Part shown: positions 1-7,523 of the stretch, in pieces
How positions within the stretch are numbered: the stretch's first letter is position 1
How the letters are laid out: the number at the start of each line of letters is the position of its first letter
Assembly: GCA_009663005.1 (NCBI GenBank)
Contig: VIGQ01001910.1
Location: forward strand, 1 to 14,337
DNA: 14,337 nt
Reading direction: 5' to 3'
From: Actinidia chinensis
Taxonomy: Eukaryota > Streptophyta > Magnoliopsida > Ericales > Actinidiaceae
Notes under the pieces: model-generated
What the model saw: only the letters and a program-made list of their open reading frames with translations
Told to the model about the DNA's origin: nothing
Database searches by the model: none
Translations under genes and position numbers: made by a program

Positions 1-55
1 TAACATCGAAATTCAAACGGGATCCGCGCATTAGTACCAATATGATCGCGAAAGT
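1..55 (-). repeat. Partial monomer, tail of a short form
   Basis: Only the 5' half of a 5S-like segment (1-54) is present. GATCGCGAAAGT joins directly to CCGTAAG, the short-monomer junction, so this is the end of a short unit cut by the window edge. Confidence 0.8.
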
Positions 56-368
56 CCGTAAGTATTAAAAATAAATGCGCATAGGGAATTTTTTGGAAAG
101 AATAAGTGTAAAAAATCGACAAAAATGGTGCAAAAAGAGGACTTCCCGGTGGGTCACCCATCCTGACATTGCACCCATCCATGCACGCTTAATATCGAAA
201 TTCAAACGGGATTCGCGCATTGGTAGCAATATGATCGCGAAGGTATGTTGGTTCACCTTTTCAATTCATATGGACACAACGACCCCCAATCATCCGCTTT
301 CTCCCTTTCGAACCGCAGCGTAACGGGTAAAGTACAACGGGTTAAAATAATCGTTTCAATGCCTGCAT
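56..368 (-). repeat. Long monomer 1 (313 bp)
   Basis: 5S-like segment at 127-242. It carries ACCCATCCATG, ATTCGCGCATTGGTAGCAAT and GTTAAAATAATCG, variants typical of monomers that follow a short one. Sequence is clean. Confidence 0.9.
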
Positions 369-689
369 TGTAACTATTAAAAATAAATGCGCATAGAGAA
401 TTTTTTAGAAAGAATAAGTATAAAAAATTGACAAAAATGGAGCAAAAAGAGGACTTCCCGGTGGGTCACCCATCCTGACATTGCACCCGTCCATGCACGC
501 TTAACTTCATATTAACAGGAACGCCGTGCATTGTATACGATATGGATCGGCGCAGGTATGTTGGTTCCCTTTTCATTCATAGGCACACGCCCCCAGTCAT
601 CTGTCCTTTTCTCTTCTTCTCTCCCTTTCGAACCGCAGCGTAACGGGTAAAGTACAACGGGTTAAAACTAATCGTTTCAATGCCTGCAT
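369..689 (-). repeat. Long monomer 2 (321 bp)
   Basis: 5S-like segment about 439-555. Distinct head TGTAACTATT and CATAGAGAATTTTTTAGAAAG. The 5S 5' half is degraded (ATATTAACAGGAACGCCG). An extra pyrimidine tract about 602-627 sits in the upstream spacer. Confidence 0.9.
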
Positions 690-743
690 CCGTAAGTATT
701 AAAAATAAATGCGCATAGGGAATTTTTTGGAAAGAATAAGTGT

Positions 744-770
744 AAAAAATCGACAAAAATGGTGCAAAAA
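744..770 (-). terminator. Poly-T runs at the 3' end of the 5S-like segment
   Basis: Reading minus, T5 at 766-770 lies inside the 3' part of the 5S-like segment. It is followed by T5 at 755-759 and T6 at 744-749. Runs of four or more T stop Pol III, so any transcript would end early, then at the gene end. The T-rich cluster recurs in nearly all monomers. Confidence 0.5.
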
Positions 771-780
771 GAGGACTTCC

Positions 781-798
781 CGGTGGGTCACCCATCCT
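781..798 (-). promoter_or_regulatory. Pol III C-box relic of 5S
   Basis: Minus-strand AGGATGGGTGACCCACCG matches 15 of 18 bases of the plant 5S C-box, with the first 13 bases exact. It is the best kept part of the monomer across the array. Confidence 0.7.
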
Positions 799-813
799 GA
801 CATTGCACCCGTC

Positions 814-828
814 CATGCACGCTTAACT
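814..828 (-). promoter_or_regulatory. Pol III A-box relic of 5S
   Basis: Minus-strand AGTTAAGCGTGCATG matches 14 of 15 bases of the plant 5S A-box AGTTAAGCGTGCTTG. The same box recurs, with noise, in nearly every monomer. It is one of the internal control elements bound through TFIIIA/TFIIIC in real 5S genes; binding here is untested. Confidence 0.7.
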
Positions 829-948
829 TCAAAATCAAACGGGATCCGCGCATTAGTACCAATATGATCGCGAAGGTCCGTAAGTATTAAAAATAAATGC
901 GCATAGGGAATTTTTTGGAAAGAATAAGTGTAAAAAATCGACAAAAAT

Positions 949-1064
949 GGTGCAAAAAGAGGACTTCCCGGTGGGTCACCCATCCTGACATTGCACCCGT
1001 CCATGCACGCTTAATTTCGAAATTCAAACGGGATCCGCGCATTAGTACCAATATGATCGCGAAG
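949..1064 (-). pseudogene. 5S rRNA-like segment, reference copy in a long monomer
   Basis: Hand alignment with plant 5S rRNA gives about 86 matches in 118 columns (roughly 73%), far below the near-identity of working angiosperm 5S genes. The order and spacing of all conserved blocks are kept. In this copy the A-box reads AATTAAGCGTGCATG, with G changed to A at its second base. One base of the CACC before GGATCCC is lost. The run CCTCTTTTTGCACC replaces the canonical CCTCGTGTTGCACC, creating a T5 inside the gene. This long monomer keeps the upstream spacer that the neighbouring copy at 761-875 lacks. Confidence 0.85.
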
Positions 1065-1085
1065 GTATGTTGGTTCACCTTTTCA

Positions 1086-1094
1086 ATTCATATG
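1086..1094 (-). promoter_or_regulatory. TATA-like element upstream of the 5S-like start
   Basis: On minus, CATATGAAT lies with its TATA-like core at about -29 to -23 relative to the 5S start at 1064, and base -1 (1065) is C. Plant 5S genes use a TATA-like box near -28 and C at -1, so the placement fits. CATATG with short flanks recurs in most long monomers. Short monomers have lost this region. Confidence 0.45.
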
Positions 1095-1125
1095 GACACA
1101 TCGACCCCCAATCATCCGCTTTCTC

Positions 1126-1136
1126 CCTTTCGAACC
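1126..1136 (-). other. B-box-like word in the upstream spacer
   Basis: Minus-strand GGTTCGAAAGG contains GGTTCGA, the core of the tRNA-type B-box (GGTTCGANNCC), but differs in its last two bases. It recurs in most long monomers about 60-70 bp upstream of the 5S-like start. No matching A-box lies upstream of it, so a tRNA origin is not supported. Confidence 0.25.
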
Positions 1137-1191
1137 GCAGCGTAACGGGTAAAGTACAACGGGTTAAAACTAATCGTTTCAATGCCTGCAT

Positions 1192-1522
1192 CCGTAAGTA
1201 TTAAAAATAAATGCGCATAGGGAATTTTTTGGAAAGCACTACGTAATAAAATTCAACCAAAAGTGTTGCCCACATCTGACCTCTCTCCCTCCCGGTGGGT
1301 CACCCATCCTGACATTGCACCCGTCCATGCACGCTAAACTTCAAAATTCAAACGGAACCCGTGCATTAGTACCGATATGATCGCGAAGGTATGTTGGTTC
1401 ACCTTTTCAATTCATAGGGGGACAATAGACCCCCAGTCATCCGTTTTCTCCTTTCTTTTCGAACCGAAGCGTAAAGGGTAAAATACAAACGGGTTAAAAA
1501 CTAATCGTTTCCTGCCTGCAAT
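1192..1522 (-). repeat. Long monomer 5 (331 bp) with a foreign-looking patch
   Basis: The 5S-like segment is about 1265-1388, but its 3' end is altered between 1237 and 1290. The rest carries CGCTAAACTTC, GGAACCCGTGC, CAGTCATCCG and CGAAGCG, shared with monomers starting 4082 and 5075. Confidence 0.85.
1237..1290. other. Divergent patch inside monomer 5
   Basis: The consensus between GGAAAG and CCCGGTGGGTCACCC is replaced. 1247-1269 still resembles AAATTCAACAAAATTGTTGC of the monomer at 5075, but CCCACATCTGACCTCTCTCC (from 1269) matches nothing else in the window. It could be a real conversion tract or a stitching or polishing artefact. Confidence 0.6.
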
Positions 1523-1724
1523 CCGTTAAGTATTAAAAAATAAAGGAGCATAGGAAATTTTTTGGAAAGAATAATATAAAAAATTGACAAAAAATTGTGC
1601 AAAAAGAGACTTCCGGTGGTTTACATCTCCTGACAGTACACCCGTCCATGCCATATGCTTAACTTATAATTCAAACGGAACCGTGTTGCTCTGCATTAGT
1701 ACCGATATGATCGCGAAGGAAAGT
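1523..1724 (-). repeat. Short monomer 6 (202 bp)
   Basis: 5S-like segment about 1596-1718. The junction has four extra bases: GCGAAGGAAAGT before CCGTAAG. The core has GGAACCGTG with an insert TTGCTC before GCATTAG. Confidence 0.85.
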
Positions 1725-2047
1725 CCGTAAGTATTAAAAATAAAACCCTAGAGAAATTTTTTAAAATAATAAGTGTAAAAAAATCGCAAAAAGGGTGCAA
1801 AAAGAGGAATTCTGGGGGTTCAACCAATCAATGACATTGCCCATTCCATCTCACGCTTAACATCGAAATTCAAACGGGATCCGCGCAGTGGTACCAATGA
1901 TCGACGAGAAGGTTATGTTGGCTTCACTTTTAAATTCATATGGACAAACAACGACCCCCCCATCATCTGGTTTCTCCCTTTCGAACCGCCCAGCGTAACG
2001 GGTTGTAAAGTACAACGGGTTAAAAATATAGTTTTCAATACCTGCAT
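1725..2047 (-). repeat. Long monomer 7 (323 bp)
   Basis: 5S-like segment about 1794-1911. The head is altered (AAACCCTAGAGAAA) and the core has GGATCCGCGCAGTGGTACC. Follows a short monomer. Confidence 0.85.
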
Positions 2048-2371
2048 CCGTAAGATTAAAAATAAACATGCGCATAGGGAATTTTGAAAGAAGAAGTATA
2101 AAAATTTGACAAAAACAGTGCAAAAAAGAGGACTTCCCGGTGGGGTCACCCATCCTGACATGACTGTCCACGCACGATTAACTTCTGTAATTCAAACAAT
2201 CCCGGGCATTAGTACCACATATGACGTGGTTTGAAGATGTGGGTTCAACTTTTCATTCATATGGACCCAAATCGACCCCCCAATCATCTACTTTCTCCCT
2301 TCGAACAGCAGGCGTAAGGGTGTAGGGTAAAGTACCAAGGGTTAAAAACACTAATCGTTTAAATGCTGCAT
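2048..2371 (-). repeat. Long monomer 8 (324 bp)
   Basis: 5S-like segment about 2117-2236. The 5S 5' end is degraded (ATGACGTGGTTTGAAG in place of ATGATCGCGAAG). Confidence 0.85.
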
Positions 2372-2557
2372 CCGTAAGTATTAAAAATAAATGGCGCATA
2401 GGAATTTTTTGAGAAGAATAAGTATAAAAATTGACAAAAATGTGCAAAAAGAGGAACTTCCCGGTGGTACCCATCCTGAATTGCAAGCCGTCCATGCCAC
2501 GCTTTAACATCGAAATTCAAACAGGATCCGGCATTGTACCAATATGATCGCGAAGGT
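2372..2557 (-). repeat. Short monomer 9 (186 bp)
   Basis: 5S-like segment about 2441-2555. Junction GCGAAGGT then TCGTAAG. Same spacer deletion as the other short units. Confidence 0.85.
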
Positions 2558-2879
2558 TCGTAAGTATTTTAAAAATAAAAGCGCATGATAATGAATTTTT
2601 AGAAATAAGTAGTGCCAAAAATTGACAAAAGAGGTGCCAAAAAGAGGGACTTCCCGGTGGGTAACCCATCCGACATTGCCCCCATCCATGCACGCTTAAT
2701 ATCGAAATTTCAAACGGGATTCGCGCATTGGTAGCAATTAATCGGAAGGTATGTTGGTTAACATTTTCAAGTCATATGGCACAAAGACCCCCACATCATC
2801 CGCTTTTCGCTTCGAAAAAACCGCACGTAACCGTAAGGTTTAAGTACAACTGGTTAAAATAATCGTTTCAATGCTGCAT
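2558..2879 (-). repeat. Long monomer 10 (322 bp), post-short type
   Basis: 5S-like segment about 2633-2748. Carries AGAGGTGCC, CCCCCATCCATG, ATTCGCGCATTGGTAGCAAT and GGTTAAAATAATCG. Confidence 0.85.
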
Positions 2880-3226
2880 TCGCCATAATATTAAAAATAA
2901 ATGCGCATAGAGAATTTTTAGGAAAGGAATAAGTATAAAAAATTGACAAAATGGTTTGCAAAAAGAGGACTTCCCGGGGGGCCACCCATCCTGACATTGC
3001 ACCCCGTCAACTGCCGCTTAACTTCATAATTCAAACGGATCCCGTTGATTTAGAAATAAACGATCTGCTCGCGAAGGTATCGAAGTTATGTTGTTCACCT
3101 TTTCAATTCGATGGGCCACAATCGACCTCCAGTCATCCGTTTCTCCCTAACGAACCCGCAGCGTAACGGGGAAAGGTTAAAGTTATAACGGGTTGGTTAA
3201 AACTAATCGTTTCAATGCCGTGCCAT
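2880..3226 (-). repeat. Long monomer 11 (347 bp)
   Basis: 5S-like segment about 2953-3076. Shares CATAGAGAA and ACTTCATAATTCAAACGG with monomer 2's class. The 5S 5' end has an insertion (TTTAGAAATAAACGATCTGC). Confidence 0.85.
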
Positions 3227-3557
3227 CCGTAAGTATTTAAAAGTTAAATGTGCATAGGGATTTTTTGAAAAGAATAAGTGGTAAAAAAATCGAACAAATG
3301 GGCAAAAAAAAGAGGACTTCCCGGTGGGTCACCCATCCTGACATTGCACCCGTCCAAGCCCGCTTAACTTCGAAATTCAAAACGGAACCCGTGCATAGTA
3401 CCAATATGAATCGAGAAGGTATGTTGGTTCACCTTTCAATTCATATGGACACATCAGAACCCAGTCATCCGTTTTTCTCCCTTTGAGAAACGAAGAGTAA
3501 CGGAACTAAAATACAACGGGTTTTTTTATATTAAAACTAATCGTTTCAAGGCCGCAT
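3227..3557 (-). repeat. Long monomer 12 (331 bp)
   Basis: 5S-like segment about 3300-3418, type B core GGAACCCGTGCATAG. An extra TTTTTTTATAT interrupts the end of the upstream spacer near 3520. Confidence 0.85.
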
Positions 3558-3757
3558 CCGTAAAATATTAAAAATATAATGGCGCATTCGGAAATTTTTT
3601 GGAAAGATACGTTTTTAAAAAAAAATTGACAAAAATGGTGCAAAAAGAGGGACTCCCGGTGGGTCACCATCCTGATTGCAGCCGTCACCATGCACGCTTA
3701 ACATAGAAATTCAAAACGGGATCCGAGCCATAGTTACCAATATTGAATCGCGAAGGT
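3558..3757 (-). repeat. Short monomer 13 (200 bp)
   Basis: 5S-like segment about 3637-3755, core GGGATCCGAGCC. Same spacer deletion: GCGAAGGT joins CCGTAAG. Confidence 0.85.
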
Positions 3758-4081
3758 CCGTAAGTATTAAAAATAAAAGCGCATAAGGAATTGGTTAGAA
3801 AATAATAGTGCCAAAATCGACAAAAAGAGGTGACAAAAAAGAGGACCTTCCCGGTGGTCACCCATCCTGACATTGCCCCCATTCCATGCACGCTTAATAT
3901 CGAAATTAGAATGGAATTCGCGCATTGGGAGCAATATGATCGCGGAAGGTATGTTTTGGTCACCTTTTCAATTCATAGGGGACACATAGACCCCCAAGTC
4001 ATCCGTTTTCTCCTTTCGAACCGAAGAGTTAACGGGTGTTAAAATACAACGGTAGTTAAAATAATCGTTTCAAGCCTGCAT
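3758..4081 (-). repeat. Long monomer 14 (324 bp), post-short type
   Basis: 5S-like segment about 3829-3948. Carries CATAAGGAATT, AGAGGTG, AATTCGCGCATTGGGAGCAAT, CATAGGGGACACATAGAC and GTTAAAATAATCG. Confidence 0.85.
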
Positions 4082-4412
4082 CAGTAAGGTATTAATATAA
4101 ATGCGCATAGGAAATTTTTCGGAAAAGAATAAGTATAAAAATTCGCGACAAAAATATTGCAAAGAGGACTCCGTGGGTACCCAGCCTGACATTGCACCGT
4201 CCACGCACGCTAAACTTCAAAATTCAAACGGAAACCCGTGCATTTAGTCCCCAATTGATCGCGAAGGTATGTTGGTTACCTTTTGGATTCATATGGGACA
4301 ATCGACCCCCAGTTAAATCCGTTGTCTTCCCTTTCGAACCGAAAGAGGAACGGGTTTAGTTAAAATTCACAATGGGATCCACGCATTTGTTTACCCATAT
4401 GATCGCGAAGGG
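4082..4412 (-). repeat. Composite monomer 15 (331 bp), long body with short-type tail
   Basis: A normal long monomer with a 5S-like segment (about 4156-4266) runs into its upstream spacer. At about 4360-4375 it switches to a second 5S 5' half (about 4363-4410), ending GATCGCGAAGGG then CCGTTAAG. The missing piece is the spacer end CTAATCGTTTCAATGCCTGC. The next monomer has post-short variants, so the tail behaves as a short-monomer end. Confidence 0.75.
4363..4410 (-). pseudogene. Extra 5S 5'-half fragment in composite monomer
   Basis: Reads ATTCACAATGGGATCC, ACGCATTTGT, CCATATGATCGCGAAG, matching the first ~48 bases of the 5S-like segment. It repeats a block already present about 100-145 bp earlier in the same monomer. 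Confidence 0.7.
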
Positions 4413-4734
4413 CCGTTAAGTAATAAGTATTAAAAGTAAAAGCGCATAAGGAATTTTTTAGAAATAATAGTTCAAAAATCGGACAAAAAGGTGCCAAAAA
4501 GAGGACTTTTCGGTGGGTCACCGATCCTGGGCACATGCACCCATTACATGCACGCTTAACACGCAAATTCAAACGGGATTCGCGCATTTGTAGCAATGGA
4601 TCGCGAAGGTAGGTTGGTTCACCTTTTCAATTCATATGGACACAACGACCCCCCAATCATACGCTTTCTCCATTCGAACCGTACCGTAAAGGGTTATAAG
4701 TACAACTGGGTAAAATAATCGTTCAATGCCTGCA
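4413..4734 (-). repeat. Long monomer 16 (322 bp), post-short type
   Basis: 5S-like segment about 4490-4608. Carries CATAAGGAATTTTTTAGAAA, AGGTGCC, GGGATTCGCGCATTTGTAGC and GTAAAATAATCG. Confidence 0.85.
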
Positions 4735-5074
4735 CCATAACTATTAAAAAAAAATGCGCATAGAGATTTTTTTTAGAAAGAATAAGTATAAAAAAAGATT
4801 GACAAAAATGTAGTGCAAAAAAAAGGGGACTTCCCGGTGGGTCACCCATCGACATCATTGCACCCGTCCATGCACGCTTAAACTTCGAAAGTTTCAACGG
4901 AAACCCGAGCATTAGTGCCAATATGATTGCCGGAAGGTAGTTGCTTCACACTTTTGCATTCATATGGGACACATCGACCCGCAATCCATCCGCCTTTTTC
5001 ACTTTCGAACCGAAGCGTAAACGGGTTTAAAATGCAACGGGTTAAAAAAAACTAATCGGTTCAATGCCTGGCAT
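4735..5074 (-). repeat. Long monomer 17 (340 bp)
   Basis: 5S-like segment about 4812-4936. Head CCATAACTATT and CATAGAGATTTTT place it in the same class as monomer 2. Confidence 0.85.
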
Positions 5075-5388
5075 CAGTAAGTATTAAAATAAAGCGCCCA
5101 TAGGAATTTTTGGAAAATAATAAGTATAAAAATTCAACAAAATTGTTGCAAAAAGAGGAACTTCCCGGGGGTTACCCATCTGACATTGCACCCGTCCACG
5201 CACGTTAAACTTCGAAATTCAAACGGAACCGTGCATTAAGTACAATATGATCGCCGAAGGTAGGTTGGTTCACTTTTCAATTCATATGGACACATCGACC
5301 CCCAGTCATCCGTTTCTCCCTTTCGAAACCGAAAGCGTAACGGGTAAAATACAACGGGTTTAAAAACTCATCGTTTCAATGCCTGCAG
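5075..5388 (-). repeat. Long monomer 18 (314 bp)
   Basis: 5S-like segment about 5145-5259. AATTCAACAAAATTGTTGC, ACGTTAAACTTC and CAGTCATCCG relate it to monomers 5 and 15. Confidence 0.85.
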
Positions 5389-5585
5389 CCGTTAAGTGTT
5401 TTAAAAATATAAAATGCGCATAGGAAATTTTGGAAAGATATTAAGTATAAAAAATTGCCAAAAATGGATGCAAAAAGAGGACTTCCACGGTGGGTCCACC
5501 CATCCTGACATGGCAGCCGTCTCCATGCACGCTTAACATCGAAATTCAAACGTGATGCGCATTAGTACCATATGATCGCGAAGGT
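5389..5585 (-). repeat. Short monomer 19 (197 bp)
   Basis: 5S-like segment about 5466-5583. Same junction as other short units; core shortened to CAAACGTGATGCGCATT. Confidence 0.85.
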
Positions 5586-5911
5586 CCGTACGTATTAAAA
5601 ATAAAAAAAAGCGCATAAGGATTTTTTAGAAATAAATAAATGCCAAAAAAACTCGACAAAGAGGTGCCAAAAAGAGGGACTTACGGTGGGTCACCCATCC
5701 TGAAATTGCCCCCATACATGTCGATTAATATCGAAATTCAAACTGGATTCGCGCATTGGTAGCATAAGTATGTCGGCGAAGGTATGTTGGTTCACCTTTT
5801 ATTTCATATGGACACATACGACCCCCAATTTCATCCGCTTTCTCCCTTTCGAAACGCAGCGTAACTGGTAAAGTACAACGGGTTTTAAAAATATCGTTTC
5901 AATGCCTGCAT
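5586..5911 (-). repeat. Long monomer 20 (326 bp), post-short type
   Basis: 5S-like segment about 5663-5781. Carries GCGCATAAGGATTTTTTAGA, AGAGGTGCC and GGATTCGCGCATTGGTAGC. Confidence 0.85.
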
Positions 5912-6241
5912 CCGAACATTTAAAAAATAAATGCGCATAGAGAAGTTTTAGAAAGGTAAGTATAAAAAATTGACAAAATTAGTGCAAAAAAAAAGAGGAA
6001 TTCGCGGTGGGTCACCAATCCTGATATTGCACCGGTCCATGCACGCTTTAACTTTTTCATAATTCAAAACGGAAAACCCGTGAATTAGAGTACCGATTGA
6101 GGCGAGAAGGTCTATGTTGGTTTCACCCTTTTAAAATCATTATGGACACCATGAACCCCCAGTCATCCTTTTCGCGATTTCGAACCGCAGCGTTAAAGGG
6201 TAAAGATAACGGGTTAAAATTCATGTTTCCAATGCTGCCAT
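5912..6241 (-). repeat. Long monomer 21 (330 bp)
   Basis: 5S-like segment about 5981-6109. CATAGAGAAG and TTCATAATTC place it with monomers 2, 11 and 17. Confidence 0.85.
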
Positions 6242-6370
6242 CCGTAAGTATTAAAATAAATGCGCCATAGGAATATATCGACCCCCAATAATCAACTTTC
6301 TCCCCTTGAACCGTAGAGTATGGGTATAAAATACAACGGGTCAAAAATAATCATTTCAAATGCCTGCAAT
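6242..6370. repeat. Deletion monomer 22 (129 bp), lacks the 5S segment
   Basis: The head CCGTAAGTATTAAAATAAATG reaches CATAGGAA (about 6265-6272) and jumps directly to TATCGACCCCCAA of the upstream spacer. About 190-200 bp are missing, including the whole 5S-like segment. Head and tail are otherwise ordinary. Confidence 0.85.
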
Positions 6371-6686
6371 CCGTAAGTACTAAAAATAAGTGCGCATAGG
6401 CCAATGTTTGGAAAGAATAGTATAAAAATTTGACAAATGGTTGCAAAAAGAGGGACTCACGGTGGGTTCACCCCCATCCGGACATTGCAACCGTCCATAC
6501 ACGTTAATTCATAATTCAAACGAGAAACCCGTGTTGTATTAGTACCAATCTATCGCGAAAGGTATGTTGGTCACCTGTTCAATTCATATGGACACATCGC
6601 CCACCAACATCCGCGTTCTCCTTTCGAACCGCAGCATCAACGGGGTAAGTACAACGGGTTAAAACTAATCGTTTCAATGCCTGCAT
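6371..6686 (-). repeat. Long monomer 23 (316 bp)
   Basis: 5S-like segment about 6439-6561. TTCATAATTCAAACG and ACCCGTGTTGTATTAG resemble monomers 6 and 21. Confidence 0.85.
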
Positions 6687-6875
6687 CCGTAAATATTAAA
6701 AATAAATGCGCATAGAAAATTTTTTGGAAAGAATAACCATAAAAAATTGACAAAAATGGTGCAAAAAGAGGACTTCCCGGTGGTTCACCCATCCTGACAT
6801 TGTACCCGTCCATGCACGCTTAACATCGAAATTCGAACGGGATCCGCGCATTAGTACCAATATGATCGCGAAAGT
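6687..6875 (-). repeat. Short monomer 24 (189 bp)
   Basis: 5S-like segment about 6758-6874. Few indels for this part of the window; junction GCGAAAGT then CCGTAAG, as in the unit at the left edge. Confidence 0.88.
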
Positions 6876-7190
6876 CCGTAAGTATTAAAAATAAATGCGC
6901 ATAAGGAATTTTTTAGAAATAATAAGTGCAAAAAATCGCAAAAAGGGTACAAAAAGAGGCACTTCCTGGTGGTCACCCCATCAATGACATTGCACATCCA
7001 TGCACGCTTAACATCGAAAATTTCAAAACGGATCCGCGATTGGTACCATATGACGCGAAGTATGTTGGTTTCACCTTTTCCCTTTCATATGGAACAAAAA
7101 CGACCCCCAATCATCGCTTTCTCATTTAGAGCGCAGCGTATAAGGGTTAAAGTTCAACGGGTTTTAAAACTAATCGTTTAATGCGTGCAT
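6876..7190 (-). repeat. Long monomer 25 (315 bp), post-short type
   Basis: 5S-like segment about 6946-7060. CATAAGGAATTTTTTAGAAA and AGTGCAAAAAATCGC are shared with monomer 30; core GGATCCGCGATTGGTACC. Confidence 0.85.
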
Positions 7191-7523
7191 CCGTAAGAGT
7201 ATTAAAAAATAAATGCGACATAGAATTTTTTTGGAAAGAAGAAGTATTAAAAAATTAACAAAACTGGTTGCAAAAAAGGAGGAACTTCCCAGTGGGTCAC
7301 CCATTCCTGACCTTTGCACCCGTCCATTGCAAGCTTAAAATTCCAAAATTCAAAAACAGATCCGCCGCATTAGTACCAAATGATCGCGAAGGTATGTGCT
7401 TCACCTTTTCAATTCATATTGACACCATCGACCACCAATCATCCGCTTTCTCCCGTTCGAACCCAGTTTGAAAACGGGGTAAATACAAAAGGGGTTAAAT
7501 TAATCGTTTCCAATGCCTAACAT
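7191..7523 (-). repeat. Long monomer 26 (333 bp), type A
   Basis: 5S-like segment about 7266-7391. Core AACAGATCCGCCGCATTAG with GTGCTTCACC upstream of 5S. Confidence 0.85.

Larger units (their letters stand above)
761..875 (-). pseudogene. 5S rRNA-like segment, reference copy in a short monomer
   Basis: Reading minus from 875 to 761, this copy follows plant 5S rRNA from nucleotide 1 to the 3' end with a net loss of a few bases. Conserved blocks in order are GCGATCATA, ACTAATGC, GGATCCC, AGTTAAGCGTGCATG, AGGATGGGTGACC, GGAAGTCCTC and TTGCACC. Divergence is concentrated at the first four bases, the CCAGC stretch, the loop after GGATCCC and the segment between the A- and C-boxes. The first bases (CTTCGCG) no longer complement the 3' end (TTTTTGCACC), so helix I cannot form and a working 5S rRNA is unlikely. 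It could alternatively be the 5S domain of a Cassandra-type LTR. Confidence 0.85.
690..877 (-). repeat. Short monomer 3 (188 bp)
   Basis: 5S-like segment 761-875. The upstream spacer of about 137 bp is absent: GCGAAGGT joins straight to CCGTAAG. The first ~137 bp match monomer 4 exactly. Confidence 0.9.
878..1191 (-). repeat. Long monomer 4 (314 bp), best reference copy
   Basis: 5S-like segment 949-1064, full upstream spacer 1065-1191. No obvious indels against the consensus, so this is the best unit for searches. Confidence 0.95.

Noticed and set aside
761..875. Functional 5S rRNA gene
   Set aside because: About 73% identity by hand alignment, helix I pairing lost and a T5 run in the 3' part. 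Working angiosperm 5S genes are nearly invariant.
1126..1136. tRNA gene or tRNA-derived SINE
   Set aside because: Only a B-box core is present; no A-box at the right distance, no cloverleaf and no poly-A tail.
878..1191. Complete Cassandra or other LTR/TRIM retrotransposon
   Set aside because: No primer binding site for tRNA-Met, no paired LTRs around an internal domain and no target duplication was seen. The minus-strand purine run GAAAGGGAGAAAGCGG (about 1117-1132) resembles a polypurine tract but has no supporting context.
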